Positions 1-9,230 of a DNA stretch of 64,000 nt are shown here, piece after piece (the stretch's first letter is position 1; every line of letters begins with the position of its first letter). Source of the stretch: Anaerolineales bacterium (GTDB lineage: Bacteria > Chloroflexota > Anaerolineae > 4572-78 > J111); contig JABTUK010000004.1 of assembly GCA_015075405.1 (NCBI GenBank), positions 62,001-126,000 on the forward strand, in the 5' to 3' direction. The translations under genes were made by a program, and so were the position numbers. The notes under the pieces were generated by a model. The model was given only the letters and a program-made list of their open reading frames with translations. It was not told where the DNA came from and did no database searches.

Positions 1-1
1 A

Positions 2-1069
2 CCGCTATTGCATGAGAGCAAAGAAATTATCCTAACCTTGAGTGAACCGTATCTGACGGTTTATCAATGGCAAGGCCAGAGTCGTGGTGGACCGCTGCGG
101 GTTAATTATGCCGGGTTTGAGTATGCTCGCCCCTATCTTAAAAGTATGCTGTTTGTGGCCGAACCCCAGGAAACAGAAGTGGGTCGGGTTCCACTGTGGC
201 AGCCGAGTCGGTTTAGCCGTTTGCCAGACAGCGACCTGAGTTATGTGGTAGCCGGCAAACGGCTTGTCGGCCAACTGTCGCGCCAAAATAGCCTGGTATT
301 GCCGTTTTGGACTCGCACCGCGCTTGATATTCGGGGGGAGTGGGCCGAAGTTGAGCAACGTTTCCGCGAAGATGCCCGGCGGAACGAGATACGCAAGGCC
401 AAAAAGTTTGGCTATAGTTATGATATTAGCCACGACCGGGCCGATTTTGAAAATTTTTATGACACCATGTACCTGCCTATGATGCAGCGCCGCCATGCAG
501 TGGTTGATCTTTTGCTAACTTTTGAAGAGGCCTACCAATATTTTCAGCGGGGCATGTTGCTGCGGGTCAAGCGAGACGGGCGCTATGTGGCCGGGGGTGT
601 TTGTTATCCGGAACAAAAAGTGCTTTATTTTATTATGATCGGCGTTCTGGAAGGAGATGAACAACTGATGCGTGAAGGCGCAGTGGCCGCCATCAACTAC
701 TCTCGCATCCAGTGGGCGCATCAACAGGGTTATGAGGCCGTTGATTTTTGGGGCAGCCGGCCCTATATGACCGGCTTGTTTCTGTATAAACGTAAATGGG
801 GGGTAACGGTTAGCGTTCCGTCTAACCGTTATGAACGCATTTGGCTCCAAATCCGGCGGGATACACCGGCGGTGCGTCAATTTTTTAAAGATAACCCATG
901 TCTGGTATTGGATCAACGGCAAGATTTGTGGGGTTTAATCATTAACGACACCCCTGACCAGTTGACACCTGAGGTTGAAGCCGGTTGGCGCAAGCAATAT
1001 GCAACCCCTGGCTTAAAGGGATTGCTCATTCGTTCTGTCCCCGACTTGCTGAAAAATCGTCTCTATTAA
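2..1069 (+). CDS. FemAB/GNAT-fold acyltransferase-like protein, 5' end may be cut
   Basis: The frame is open to the left edge. The first usable start in the window is TTG at 8 (353 aa), but the true start may lie outside. Residues about 110-270 carry a GNAT/FemAB-like core: a basic stretch (RRNEIRKAKKFGY), a central Met/Arg-rich segment, a beta strand with VAGGVCYP, and a late DFWGSRPYMTGLFLYKRKWG motif. FemAB-fold proteins transfer amino acids or acyl groups from aminoacyl-tRNA or acyl donors to cell-wall or surface glycans. It is followed 10 bp later by a clear FemAB homologue, then by a GNAT and a CapK-like ligase, which suggests joint work on a surface polymer. The substrate is unknown. 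The fold call is fairly secure; the reaction is inference. Confidence 0.6.
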   Translation, partial: PLLHESKEIILTLSEPYLTVYQWQGQSRGGPLRVNYAGFEYARPYLKSMLFVAEPQETEVGRVPLWQPSRFSRLPDSDLSYVVAGKRLVGQLSRQNSLVLPFWTRTALDIRGEWAEVEQRFREDARRNEIRKAKKFGYSYDISHDRADFENFYDTMYLPMMQRRHAVVDLLLTFEEAYQYFQRGMLLRVKRDGRYVAGGVCYPEQKVLYFIMIGVLEGDEQLMREGAVAAINYSRIQWAHQQGYEAVDFWGSRPYMTGLFLYKRKWGVTVSVPSNRYERIWLQIRRDTPAVRQFFKDNPCLVLDQRQDLWGLIINDTPDQLTPEVEAGWRKQYATPGLKGLLIRSVPDLLKNRLY

Positions 1070-1079
1070 GGAGAGTCTT

Positions 1080-2165
1080 GTGCAAGTAGTCCAGTTAATG
1101 GCTGACCGGCGTGACGAATGGAATCATTTTGTGGCCCAGGATAAATTTTTTGCCCATCTCCAATCCTGGGAATGGGGCGAATTTAAGGCCTTGTTAGGCT
1201 GGCAGGCAGTGCGATTGGGGGTGGAGCAACAAGGCCGGCTGGTGGCCGGGGCACAGTTGCTTATCAAAACTATGCCGTTGGGCCTGGCCAGCTTTGTGTA
1301 TGTGCCGCGTGGCCCTCTGGTTGATTGGTCAGATTACTCTGTAACCACATGTCTCTTGGAGGCCATCCACCAGGTAGCCCGGCAGCAGCGCGCTATTTTT
1401 TTGCGTCTCGAACCGCCTCTGGAAAATAGCCCGGCCGCCCATGCCTGGTTGCAGCGTTACAATTTTCAGCCATACGCCAATACTAACCAGCCTCGCTGCA
1501 CCTTGATTGTAGATTTGACGCCTGGTCCCGAAGAGATGTTCAATCGTTTATCAAAAAGTACCCGCAAGAAGGTGCGCGCCACCCAAAACAAGGGGGTGCA
1601 AATCCGTACCGGCACAGAAAACGATCTTGATACCTTTCTGCGGATTATGGAATCTACCGGCAAACGGGCCGATTTTCCTATCCGCTCCCGTGATTATTAC
1701 ACCCATGAATTTCAACTATTCTCAAAAGCCGGACGTGCCCGTTTAGCTCTGGCCAGCTACGAGGGGGTAGATGTAGCGGTGGATATGACCTTTGTTTTCG
1801 GTCGTCAGGCGGCCTCCTTTCATGGCGGCTTTGTAAGCGAATTTCCCCACCTGAAAATCAATCATGCCTTGGTTTGGGATACAATTTGTTGGGCCAGTCA
1901 ACAGGGCTGTGATAGGTTTGATCTGTGGGGCATCCCCGATGAGATTGGCGAATTGGTGGCCGCCGGCCAGCCTCTGCCCGAGGATCGTCACGATGGCTTG
2001 TGGGGCGTTTATCACTTTAAACGCACCTTTAGCGAGCAAATTGTCTATTATATTGGCGCTTATGATTATGTATATAATCCGTCGGTCTACCGCGCCACTA
2101 CCTTTGCTACTGCCCGCTTTGGCTCACTCGACCAGGTTGCCAAATTGGCCGATCGTTTTCTTTAG
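1080..2165 (+). CDS. FemA/FemB-family peptidyltransferase-like protein
   Basis: 361 aa, GTG start with an AAGGAGAG Shine-Dalgarno about 5-8 bases upstream. The N-terminal half has the typical FemAB pattern: FFAHLQSWEWGEFKALLGW near residue 25, GRLVAGAQLLIK near 60, and VYVPRGPLVDW near 80. STRKKVRATQNKGVQI around 160 and FDLWGIPDE near 280 followed by GVYHFKRTFS complete the second GNAT subdomain. Family members add amino acids to the lipid II stem peptide or to related glycans in the cytoplasm. Genes upstream and downstream are closely packed (10 and 12 bp), so this is one operon. In Chloroflexota, with thin or unusual walls, the target could be an exopolysaccharide rather than lipid II; the sequence does not decide. 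Confidence 0.75.
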   Translation: MQVVQLMADRRDEWNHFVAQDKFFAHLQSWEWGEFKALLGWQAVRLGVEQQGRLVAGAQLLIKTMPLGLASFVYVPRGPLVDWSDYSVTTCLLEAIHQVARQQRAIFLRLEPPLENSPAAHAWLQRYNFQPYANTNQPRCTLIVDLTPGPEEMFNRLSKSTRKKVRATQNKGVQIRTGTENDLDTFLRIMESTGKRADFPIRSRDYYTHEFQLFSKAGRARLALASYEGVDVAVDMTFVFGRQAASFHGGFVSEFPHLKINHALVWDTICWASQQGCDRFDLWGIPDEIGELVAAGQPLPEDRHDGLWGVYHFKRTFSEQIVYYIGAYDYVYNPSVYRATTFATARFGSLDQVAKLADRFL

Positions 2166-2177
2166 GAGTCTGGCAGT

Positions 2178-2927
2178 GTGACAACCCTTTATATGATTGA
2201 ACAGCATGACCAGTTATTGCATTTATGGCGGGAACAACGGGCGGTCGGGTTGCGGGTTGTTCATCTGGATTTTCATTGTGACCTGCGTGGCCTGCTTATC
2301 AACCGCCGCACCCAACAAGCCTATCAAATCAACGATCAGCCTCCTGAATTAGACGAAGGCAACTTTTTAACCCACGCCATTATGGAAGGCCGGGTAGAGC
2401 GGTTGCGATGGGTGCATCGCTTACCCGGGGGACGTCAATATGATGTTGGCACAGTGAAATATGAAACGGATTTGACCGGACGCTGGGTGAGCTGGCTGTT
2501 AGCCCTCAAAGACCGGCCGGCCAGGCCGATTCATTATGAGGTGATGGAATTTTCGGCCTGGCCTGGGTTAAACCAGGGGGAATTTTTGGATATTGACTGG
2601 GATTTTTTCGCCAGCCTGGAATATCCGCTCAACACGGTTCAGGCTCAGGTGGAGTCATTTTTGGGTTTGGACTGGCCGATTGCGCCCCAACAGATTTCCC
2701 TCTGTTATTCACCCGATTTTTCCCACCCTTCCCGGCCTGAGTTTGAGTCTTTTGCCCAACGGCTGGCCCAAAAATTTGGGGCCAGACTCGTGCGCCAGCC
2801 TCTGCCAGTTCAGCCGGTAGAAACGCCGGCCGGCTATAAAAAATATATCCCGCGTTCATTCTATCGTTGGCTGCGGCGCGGTTATTACCAAACCAATCTC
2901 TGGCTGCGACAAAAAGGGATTTATTAG
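2178..2927 (+). CDS. UPF0489-like (arginase/deacetylase-fold) hypothetical protein
   Basis: 249 aa, GTG start. I recognise a UPF0489-like pattern: VVHLDFHCDLRG near residue 30 resembles the family's HxDxHxD segment, GNFLTHAIMEGRVERLRWVHR near 63-83 resembles its second block, and LDIDWDFFASLEYPL near 138 resembles its DxDxF block. These Asp/His residues would bind a metal in an arginase-like fold. No activity is established for the family that I can cite. The gene lies between FemAB-like and GNAT genes and overlaps the next start by one base (TAGTG), so it is co-translated with a surface-polymer operon. Family assignment rests on motif resemblance only. Confidence 0.5.
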   Translation: MTTLYMIEQHDQLLHLWREQRAVGLRVVHLDFHCDLRGLLINRRTQQAYQINDQPPELDEGNFLTHAIMEGRVERLRWVHRLPGGRQYDVGTVKYETDLTGRWVSWLLALKDRPARPIHYEVMEFSAWPGLNQGEFLDIDWDFFASLEYPLNTVQAQVESFLGLDWPIAPQQISLCYSPDFSHPSRPEFESFAQRLAQKFGARLVRQPLPVQPVETPAGYKKYIPRSFYRWLRRGYYQTNLWLRQKGIY

Positions 2928-3592
2928 TGCGCTTATTAAATTCGCTGTTTTATCAACTGGTTGATGCCTTCCAAACCTTCCGGGCTAAAGGTTGGCGCGC
3001 CGGGATAATCCGGTTGGCTAAAACCGGGCAGCGGGTGATTTATAACCAGGACGAGTTTATCGTTCTGGCCAAAGCCCTTTTTCCGGCTGACCCCTCCCCT
3101 GATCTGCTACCCGGCCTGAGTGTGCGCCGTTTAACTACCCAGGCCGATGTGAACCTCTTGGAACCTCTGGCTGGGGCCACCGATATGGCCCGGTTTCACC
3201 GCATGTTTGATCTGGACGCAGTGGTATTTGCGGCCTTTCTCGAAGGCCAGGTAATCGGTTGGGGGTGGCTGACCGACAAAATTGATCCTCAAACTAATCG
3301 GGTACAAGCCCCGCTGCAGCCCGGTGATGCCTGTTTGTATGACCTTTTTGTGGCTCCAGATTTTAGAGAACGGGGTATTGCCCAAAGATTAGTTGCCAGC
3401 CGGCTACAATATCTAAGGGATCACGGCTACCAACGTTCGGTTATCACTTGTTCAAAGGATAATCCGGCAGCCTTAAAAGTGGCGCAGCGGGCCGGTTATG
3501 TTTCTATCGGGGAGAGCCGCCATACCCGGCTACTGTTTTGGGACCGTTATGAGTATAAATCCTTCAAATTAGAGGAGCATTATCGTGTATAG
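2927..3592 (+). CDS. GNAT family N-acetyltransferase
   Basis: I place the start at GTG 2927, overlapping the previous stop by one base. The frame is open further upstream (TTG 2867) but that would overlap the upstream gene by 61 bp. About 221 aa. The C-terminal half is a canonical GNAT domain: GDACLYDLFVAPDFRERGIAQRL (the RxxGxA acetyl-CoA loop, near residues 130-155) followed by SKDNPAALKVAQRAGYVSIG. The N-terminal 60 residues are unusual for a minimal GNAT. It probably acetylates an amino-sugar or aminoacyl group; the operon context (FemAB, CapK-like) points to surface-polymer modification. Its stop overlaps the next start by 8 bp. Confidence 0.75.
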   Translation: MRLLNSLFYQLVDAFQTFRAKGWRAGIIRLAKTGQRVIYNQDEFIVLAKALFPADPSPDLLPGLSVRRLTTQADVNLLEPLAGATDMARFHRMFDLDAVVFAAFLEGQVIGWGWLTDKIDPQTNRVQAPLQPGDACLYDLFVAPDFRERGIAQRLVASRLQYLRDHGYQRSVITCSKDNPAALKVAQRAGYVSIGESRHTRLLFWDRYEYKSFKLEEHYRV

Positions 3593-4928
3593 GAATTTTT
3601 ACCGGTTAATGCGGTTTGCCGTAAACTATCGTCGTGAACTTCGCCTTATGGATTACCTTCGCGAGTTTGAACGTAATCAATGGTTGAGCGCAGAAGAGCT
3701 ACGTCAGGTATCCTGGCAAAAACTTAAACAGTTGCTTGAACATGCTTATGTTAATGTGCCTTTTTATCAACAACGCTTCCAGGAAGTTGGCCTGACGCCG
3801 GCTGACATTCAGACAGAGGTGGATTTTCTTCGTCTGCCACTTTTGACTAAAGAGGATATTAATAAGCATACCGACTCACTCATGGCTACAAATTATGATG
3901 AAAGGCAGTTAAAACGTGACGTGACCAGTGGTTCGACTGGGGTGCCCCTTGTCTTGTTTCGCGAACGTGACCACGACATAATAGATGTAGCTGCCTTCAC
4001 CCGGTATAGGCGCTGGTTTGGCTGTGAACCCGGCGACAAAATTGCCTGGATTTGGGGCAGGCGGGGTGATATTTCAGGGGTAACCCTGGCGCAACGACTC
4101 AAACGTGAACGTTGGCTGGATGGTTATCGTCCAACCCCCGACAAGCTACAGCAATATGCTGAGATGTTACTCAAGTGGAAACCGACAATAATCGCCGGCT
4201 ATGGCAATGTAATCTACATCTTCGCTGAGTATTTGCGTAGCCAAAATATTACCGGGATCCAGCCAAAAGTTGTAGAAACAACGGGGATGACCATCTGGCC
4301 TCATGAACGAGAAACAATTGCCCAGGTGTTCCAATGCCCTGTATCAGACCGGTATGGCAGCCACGAAGCCGGCGCAATGATCGCTGGTGAATGTCCAGAA
4401 CACAGTAAACACATCTTTAGTGATTTTTGTTACGTGGAAGTTCTGGCCGATGAACGACCAGCCGAGCCAGGGCAGATGGGTGAGGTTATTATCACCCCGC
4501 TTTATACCTTCGGAATGCCGCTTATCCGTTATCGAATGGCCGATATAGCAATCCTGGCCGATAAGCCATGTTCCTGTGGACGTGGCTTGCCGGTGTTAGA
4601 CAAGCTGGTTGGTCGCACAACCAGTATTTTTACCTTACCCAGCGGCAAATTATTGTATGGAGGCATTTTTCGACATATCGTCTTGAAAGATACTCTGGCT
4701 ATTCGCCAATTCCGGGTACATCAATCTGATAAAAATCAGATTGAGGTTTTCTTGCAGCCGGGGAAAGGCTTTGACGAAACTATTGTGAGCCAGGTAAAGC
4801 AACGATGTTTGGCTGTCTTGGAAGGTGAACCAGTCAATTTGACCATCACTGTTACTGACGATATCCCTATCACCGCCGCCGGTAAATTTCTGGTAACCAC
4901 CTCAGATGTGCCTGTTTCGTTCAATTAA
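3585..4928 (+). CDS. CapK/PaaK-like adenylate-forming ligase
   Basis: 447 aa, GTG start with GAGGAG 8-13 bases upstream. It has the ANL-superfamily P-loop TSGSTGVPLVLF near residue 112-123, a YGSHEAGAMIAGECP segment near 258, and IRYRMADIAILADKPCSCGRG near 310, which is typical of phenylacetate-CoA ligase and coenzyme F390 synthetase homologues, including the Cys-x-Cys-Gly segment. CapK-type members sit in capsule and exopolysaccharide loci and activate a carboxylic acid for transfer. Last gene of a five-gene operon with two FemAB-type proteins and a GNAT, so it may activate an acid that these transfer. The acid is unknown. Confidence 0.75.
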   Translation: MYRNFYRLMRFAVNYRRELRLMDYLREFERNQWLSAEELRQVSWQKLKQLLEHAYVNVPFYQQRFQEVGLTPADIQTEVDFLRLPLLTKEDINKHTDSLMATNYDERQLKRDVTSGSTGVPLVLFRERDHDIIDVAAFTRYRRWFGCEPGDKIAWIWGRRGDISGVTLAQRLKRERWLDGYRPTPDKLQQYAEMLLKWKPTIIAGYGNVIYIFAEYLRSQNITGIQPKVVETTGMTIWPHERETIAQVFQCPVSDRYGSHEAGAMIAGECPEHSKHIFSDFCYVEVLADERPAEPGQMGEVIITPLYTFGMPLIRYRMADIAILADKPCSCGRGLPVLDKLVGRTTSIFTLPSGKLLYGGIFRHIVLKDTLAIRQFRVHQSDKNQIEVFLQPGKGFDETIVSQVKQRCLAVLEGEPVNLTITVTDDIPITAAGKFLVTTSDVPVSFN

Positions 4929-4944
4929 GGGGTCTCAAACAAAA

Positions 4945-4973
4945 TTCAAACTTTATCGTGGTATTATTAGAAT
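4945..4973 (+). promoter_or_regulatory. candidate sigma70 promoter for the 5010 gene
   Basis: TTCAAA (4945-4950), 17-base spacer, TAGAAT (4968-4973), in the 81-bp gap before the large secreted protein. The -35 matches consensus at 4 of 6 positions and the -10 at 5 of 6. Weak to moderate support. Confidence 0.35.
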
Positions 4974-5009
4974 GTATTTTGATGGCAGTTCAGTAAGTGC
5001 GGGGGTAGA

Positions 5010-8000
5010 ATGACTAAATATTTCACCAAAATAGTGTTTTTAGGCCGATTATTCATAGCGATAGCTGTGGGTATTGGAATACTGCCTCTGCCTGAACCTC
5101 TGGCTACGCCGGTAATCCAGGCCGATGGCCCAATTCTGCCGCCCGACTCCGACCTGGATGGGTTGGCCGATACGGTCGAACTTCAGGGCTGGGTGAATGA
5201 ACGAGTCAATGACCAAGGCGGCGGTGTCCCCTACGTGACCGATCCTTACGACGCCGACAGCGATGACGACGGCCTGACTGATGGCGAAGAAAAGTTGTAT
5301 AACACCAATCCTCTGGATACCAAGAATCCTGGTATTTATACAGTTTATGAAGATCGTTTTGAGACAAGCGAGTACAGTTTTGCCTGGACGCCGGTAGCGC
5401 GTTCCCGCCTCTATCGTCCCTATGGCCATCGGATGATTGGTCTCAACACCCTGGTTATCCGCCGGGGCACAACCTTTACCGTTGGCGGCCCCAGAATCGT
5501 TGATGACGCTCCAGTTACGCTAAACTGGGCGGACGGGCTAAAGAATCCCGGAGTATTAAGCCCGCTGACAATCGGCCAGTCCAATCCCTGCGGCGACCAA
5601 TGCAATAGTTGGAATGTCACTGTACCGTCTGATAGTACGGTGGGAAAATATAAACTTACGGCCAGTAATGGGCAAGGATGGACAGACACATTGATTGTAG
5701 ATGTTATTTTTGAAATGCCCACTGGTCTGACTCCTGCGCAAGTTGATAATTTTTTATATGATGGTGACCGTAACAATAAGCGTGATGAGACCGGAATTTG
5801 GTTTTATGGTAATGGCGCTGACCCGGATCAGGATTTAAAAATTAGATTATATGCCTCAAGCTACGACCTTAGCCAATATGCTGCCTTTATCTTTGACGGG
5901 GCTGAAGCTGTCAGATATTACGGCAAAACGGCCAGCCAATATCCCAGCGCTATCCAGGCAGTTCATGGGGTGAGGACAACCTGGGATGCTTCGGATCGTT
6001 TAACCAAACAGGCCGATGCGTTTACCTGTTTTGCTTATCCCCTGACTCCTCGTTATTCCGCCTGGAATACCCTATTTCCCAGCGCCAGCAATATGAATAA
6101 TCAATGCTCTAACATTGCCGGACTGGTTACCTCTCTGCATCGCTCGGTGGGTATCCCGGCGCGGCTGGTGGCTGTGGATCACCGGAGTAGTAATTTTGAT
6201 ACCTCAGCGGAAGTCTGGACACGTTCAAGCTCCTCCAACTCTTATGACTGGTTTACGACTCGAGCTTTTGTTGCTAATGAGGGGGACCCCAACAATCTAG
6301 GTTATTGCACCCAAACCCATGTGGCTAATGGGTATTATCCTCGGGTTAGCCGCGCCGAGTGGGGCCGTACCCGCTACAAACCTTACTACAAGGTTTGGCC
6401 CTCGCGGGGCAGTAGTTCAAATGGCAGTGAGTGGATGATGGTTACCGCAAATGAGAACTGGATAGCGGAGGATATTGGGTCTGGCGTTGACTACAAGTGG
6501 GTAGTTTGGGATAAATATAATGTGGTCCGCCAGGATTGGTTTGAAACCCTGGCTATGCCCTACTGGAATACGAATTATCGAGTGGACCGCGAACCAGTAG
6601 ATTTAGGCGAACCGGAAATCAATAATCCGCCGGCCTGGAATCAGTCAACTCCTTCAGATTGGTTGCCTACCGTTCCGCCCGGCACCCCAACCCTCAACCC
6701 CATTGCTAATGCTGATGGGGACGGCAGTTATACAGTCAACTGGACCAACGCCAGTGAGGCCCAATATTATCAACTCGAAGAAGATAACACCCCAAACTTT
6801 ACTAGCCCAACTACCCGATACTATGGAGGGAGTAAGACCAAGAATATTACCGGTCAACCCTCCGGTACCTGGTATTATCGAGTTCGCGCCGAAAATAATG
6901 TCGGCACCAGCGCTACCTGGAGTAACATTCAATCTGTGACCGTTAGCTCTGGCAGCGCTTTGCTCCTGGCGGCTGAAACTGACCCATCAGAAATGATGAC
7001 CCTCCAGACGGTTGAAGAGCCGGCCGCCGATTCTCTCAAAGTTCGCCTGGGAGAGGTCGTCAACGAATATGGGCTTGATGAAGACAGCAATGGCCAATTC
7101 GAGGCGCTGGTGCTTCAAGTTGAGGTGGAAGCCATAGAAGCGGGCAGCTACTGGATTCAAGGCCAATTGGGTACGGATCATCCTGTGGCGGCCCCGTCGG
7201 CTGGAATTATTGCCATTGACGAATTTCAGGTAAATCTGGAACAAGGACGGCAATTGGTCAACTTGCTGTTTGATGGTCTAAGCCTGTCGCGCAACCGGAT
7301 AGATGGCCCTTATCAGCTTATGCACCTTTTGGTAACGGATGTGGACAATCCAACCCCGTTGGATTTTGCCAACGATGCGATCGCTTCTAAAAATAACTCC
7401 TATACCACGGCTGCCTACAAGTTCAATAACTTCAAAACCCCGGACGCCATGTTTGCCCGTAGCTTCAATGACCGGGCTATTGATCTCAACCAGGATGGTT
7501 TTGCCGAGGGAGTTGAGATAGAAGCTGTATTGGATATTTACCGCCCCGGCACTTATACTGTTGTTGGTGAACTGTATGATAGTAATGCATTTTTATTAGG
7601 CGAGGCTACCTGGAGCGGGACAGATAGCCGGGTCATCCTTCGCTTTGACCAGATCGCCGGGGTTTCCGGCCCCTTTGAACTACGCAACTTGCGTCTGAGT
7701 CGGGCCGACGGTCAGGCCATGGATGAACTCGAACGGGCTTATGTCACTCAAAACGTCACTCAAGGCCAGCCCGTCTCCGGCTTTACCGCCCTATCCTCCT
7801 TTACCAGTGGTGACTTGGGAACCCTGGGCGTGGGTATTACCGCCACTACCTATCTTGATGTTCCTATTGATACCAACGCTAATGGCAAATACGACGCCTT
7901 GCAGATCAAGGTGGGCATTCAAGTCACAACACCGGATAATTATCAATTAGAGGGCTGGTTGATTGATCAACAGGGAGAGTTAGTATCCTGGACACAAACC

Positions 8001-9128
8001 GGCCCAATCAGCCTGGCAGCCGGCAATCACGAATTGACCCTGACCTACGACGGGCGAACCCTGGCCGATTATATGAAAACGCGCGGTCTGACCTTTCAAA
8101 AATTTACTTTGGTAGCCTTGAAGCTTTACACCGGGCCACTCAAATGGGATCAAATTAACGATGAAGTTGATGTAGCTTTTACCACCAGCAGCTATCGCCC
8201 CGAACAGTTTGAGTTGCCGGTTAGAAACAAGATTGTGTTTGAGGATTATATGGAGCAGACGGGTAGCCAATGGACTAATGTCCAATCTCCCTGGGAGATT
8301 GCGCAAAATGGGGCCTTCTTCAGTCCTACCAAAACCTGGCGCGCCGCCAATGCTAATGCAGTCCTCGACACCGTGATCAACCTGTCTAACACGCTTAGAC
8401 CGGTGTTGAAGTTCCGCACCTACCATCGCTTTAATGACGGCAATGATGTGGGCTATGTCAAAGTTTCCAGTAACGGTACCAATTGGCAAACTATCGCTAC
8501 TTTGAATGATGGTCTGTACTCATGGGAAACCCGAGTTATTGACCTGAGCGCCTACGCCAATCAGCCGGCCTTGACCTTGCGTTTTGAACTGGCCTCCGCT
8601 GGTGGTGCGAGTAACGACTTCTGGTATATTGACGATGTTCTGGTTGCCGCTGAAGTCTTTGATACCGATAATGATGGCCTTTCCGACTACGACGAGCAAA
8701 TTTTGGGAACTGATCCAAACTACCCTGATACTGATAATGATGGTTTGCCGGATGGATGGGAAGTGAATTATAACCTCAACCCGCTGGATCCAACTGGCGA
8801 CAACGGCGCGCTGGGCGACCCAGATCATGATGGCTTAAACAATATGACCGAGTACAACCTGGGTACCCACCCGAACAATCCTGATACTGATGGTGATGGC
8901 TTGCTTGACGGCTGGGAGGTGCGCTTTGGGTTTGACCCACTGGATCCGACCGGCAATAATGGGGCTTCCGGCGACCCTGACGGCGACGGCTTGAACAATG
9001 GTGAGGAGCAACAACTGGGTACTGACCCTAACGATCCTGATACCGACGATGACGGTCTCATCGACTCTGTTGATCCCGAACCAGGTAAAGCTGTCGAAAA
9101 GCTATTCTTACCCCTTATTGTAAAATAG
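5010..9128 (+). CDS. large secreted protein: transglutaminase-like domain, fibronectin-like, jelly-roll and calcium-binding TSP3-type repeats
   Basis: 1372 aa with a signal peptide or anchor (hydrophobic residues 8-35). DxDxDGxxD calcium loops occur at about residues 48-110. A transglutaminase N-like beta domain (RRGTTFTVGG, about 150) precedes a transglutaminase-like core with NNQCSNIAGLVTSLHRSVG around Cys366 and IPARLVAVDHR after it. The expected WxFHVW block reads YKWVVWDKY at 495-503, so the catalytic His position appears to be Val. A fibronectin III-like domain follows at about 550-650, then beta-rich modules, a MAM/M6-peptidase-like jelly roll near 1075-1210 (WYIDDV), and five TSP3-type DxDxDG repeats at 1215-1360. 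The extreme C-terminus is KLFLPLIVK. Likely a surface adhesin or scaffold. Whether the transglutaminase is active is doubtful. Confidence 0.75.
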   Translation: MTKYFTKIVFLGRLFIAIAVGIGILPLPEPLATPVIQADGPILPPDSDLDGLADTVELQGWVNERVNDQGGGVPYVTDPYDADSDDDGLTDGEEKLYNTNPLDTKNPGIYTVYEDRFETSEYSFAWTPVARSRLYRPYGHRMIGLNTLVIRRGTTFTVGGPRIVDDAPVTLNWADGLKNPGVLSPLTIGQSNPCGDQCNSWNVTVPSDSTVGKYKLTASNGQGWTDTLIVDVIFEMPTGLTPAQVDNFLYDGDRNNKRDETGIWFYGNGADPDQDLKIRLYASSYDLSQYAAFIFDGAEAVRYYGKTASQYPSAIQAVHGVRTTWDASDRLTKQADAFTCFAYPLTPRYSAWNTLFPSASNMNNQCSNIAGLVTSLHRSVGIPARLVAVDHRSSNFDTSAEVWTRSSSSNSYDWFTTRAFVANEGDPNNLGYCTQTHVANGYYPRVSRAEWGRTRYKPYYKVWPSRGSSSNGSEWMMVTANENWIAEDIGSGVDYKWVVWDKYNVVRQDWFETLAMPYWNTNYRVDREPVDLGEPEINNPPAWNQSTPSDWLPTVPPGTPTLNPIANADGDGSYTVNWTNASEAQYYQLEEDNTPNFTSPTTRYYGGSKTKNITGQPSGTWYYRVRAENNVGTSATWSNIQSVTVSSGSALLLAAETDPSEMMTLQTVEEPAADSLKVRLGEVVNEYGLDEDSNGQFEALVLQVEVEAIEAGSYWIQGQLGTDHPVAAPSAGIIAIDEFQVNLEQGRQLVNLLFDGLSLSRNRIDGPYQLMHLLVTDVDNPTPLDFANDAIASKNNSYTTAAYKFNNFKTPDAMFARSFNDRAIDLNQDGFAEGVEIEAVLDIYRPGTYTVVGELYDSNAFLLGEATWSGTDSRVILRFDQIAGVSGPFELRNLRLSRADGQAMDELERAYVTQNVTQGQPVSGFTALSSFTSGDLGTLGVGITATTYLDVPIDTNANGKYDALQIKVGIQVTTPDNYQLEGWLIDQQGELVSWTQTGPISLAAGNHELTLTYDGRTLADYMKTRGLTFQKFTLVALKLYTGPLKWDQINDEVDVAFTTSSYRPEQFELPVRNKIVFEDYMEQTGSQWTNVQSPWEIAQNGAFFSPTKTWRAANANAVLDTVINLSNTLRPVLKFRTYHRFNDGNDVGYVKVSSNGTNWQTIATLNDGLYSWETRVIDLSAYANQPALTLRFELASAGGASNDFWYIDDVLVAAEVFDTDNDGLSDYDEQILGTDPNYPDTDNDGLPDGWEVNYNLNPLDPTGDNGALGDPDHDGLNNMTEYNLGTHPNNPDTDGDGLLDGWEVRFGFDPLDPTGNNGASGDPDGDGLNNGEEQQLGTDPNDPDTDDDGLIDSVDPEPGKAVEKLFLPLIVK

Positions 9129-9158
9129 GTTTGGCTCTAACTTAAGCGTGACCGTTAT

Positions 9159-9185
9159 AAGGGGGCGATCATAAGTCGCCCCCTT
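9159..9185 (+). terminator. intrinsic terminator-like hairpin
   Basis: Perfect 10-bp stem AAGGGGGCGA / TCGCCCCCTT with a 7-base loop, 31 bp after the stop of the large secreted protein. Only a weak T-rich tail follows, so termination may be partial or Rho-assisted. Confidence 0.6.
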
Positions 9186-9230
9186 CCTGATAATTAACGG
9201 ATAACATCCCATTTAGGCACAAGAGGTTTA

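Noticed and set aside
2867..2926. Longer start for the GNAT gene
   Set aside because: Would overlap the upstream gene by 61 bp; GTG 2927 gives a one-base overlap.
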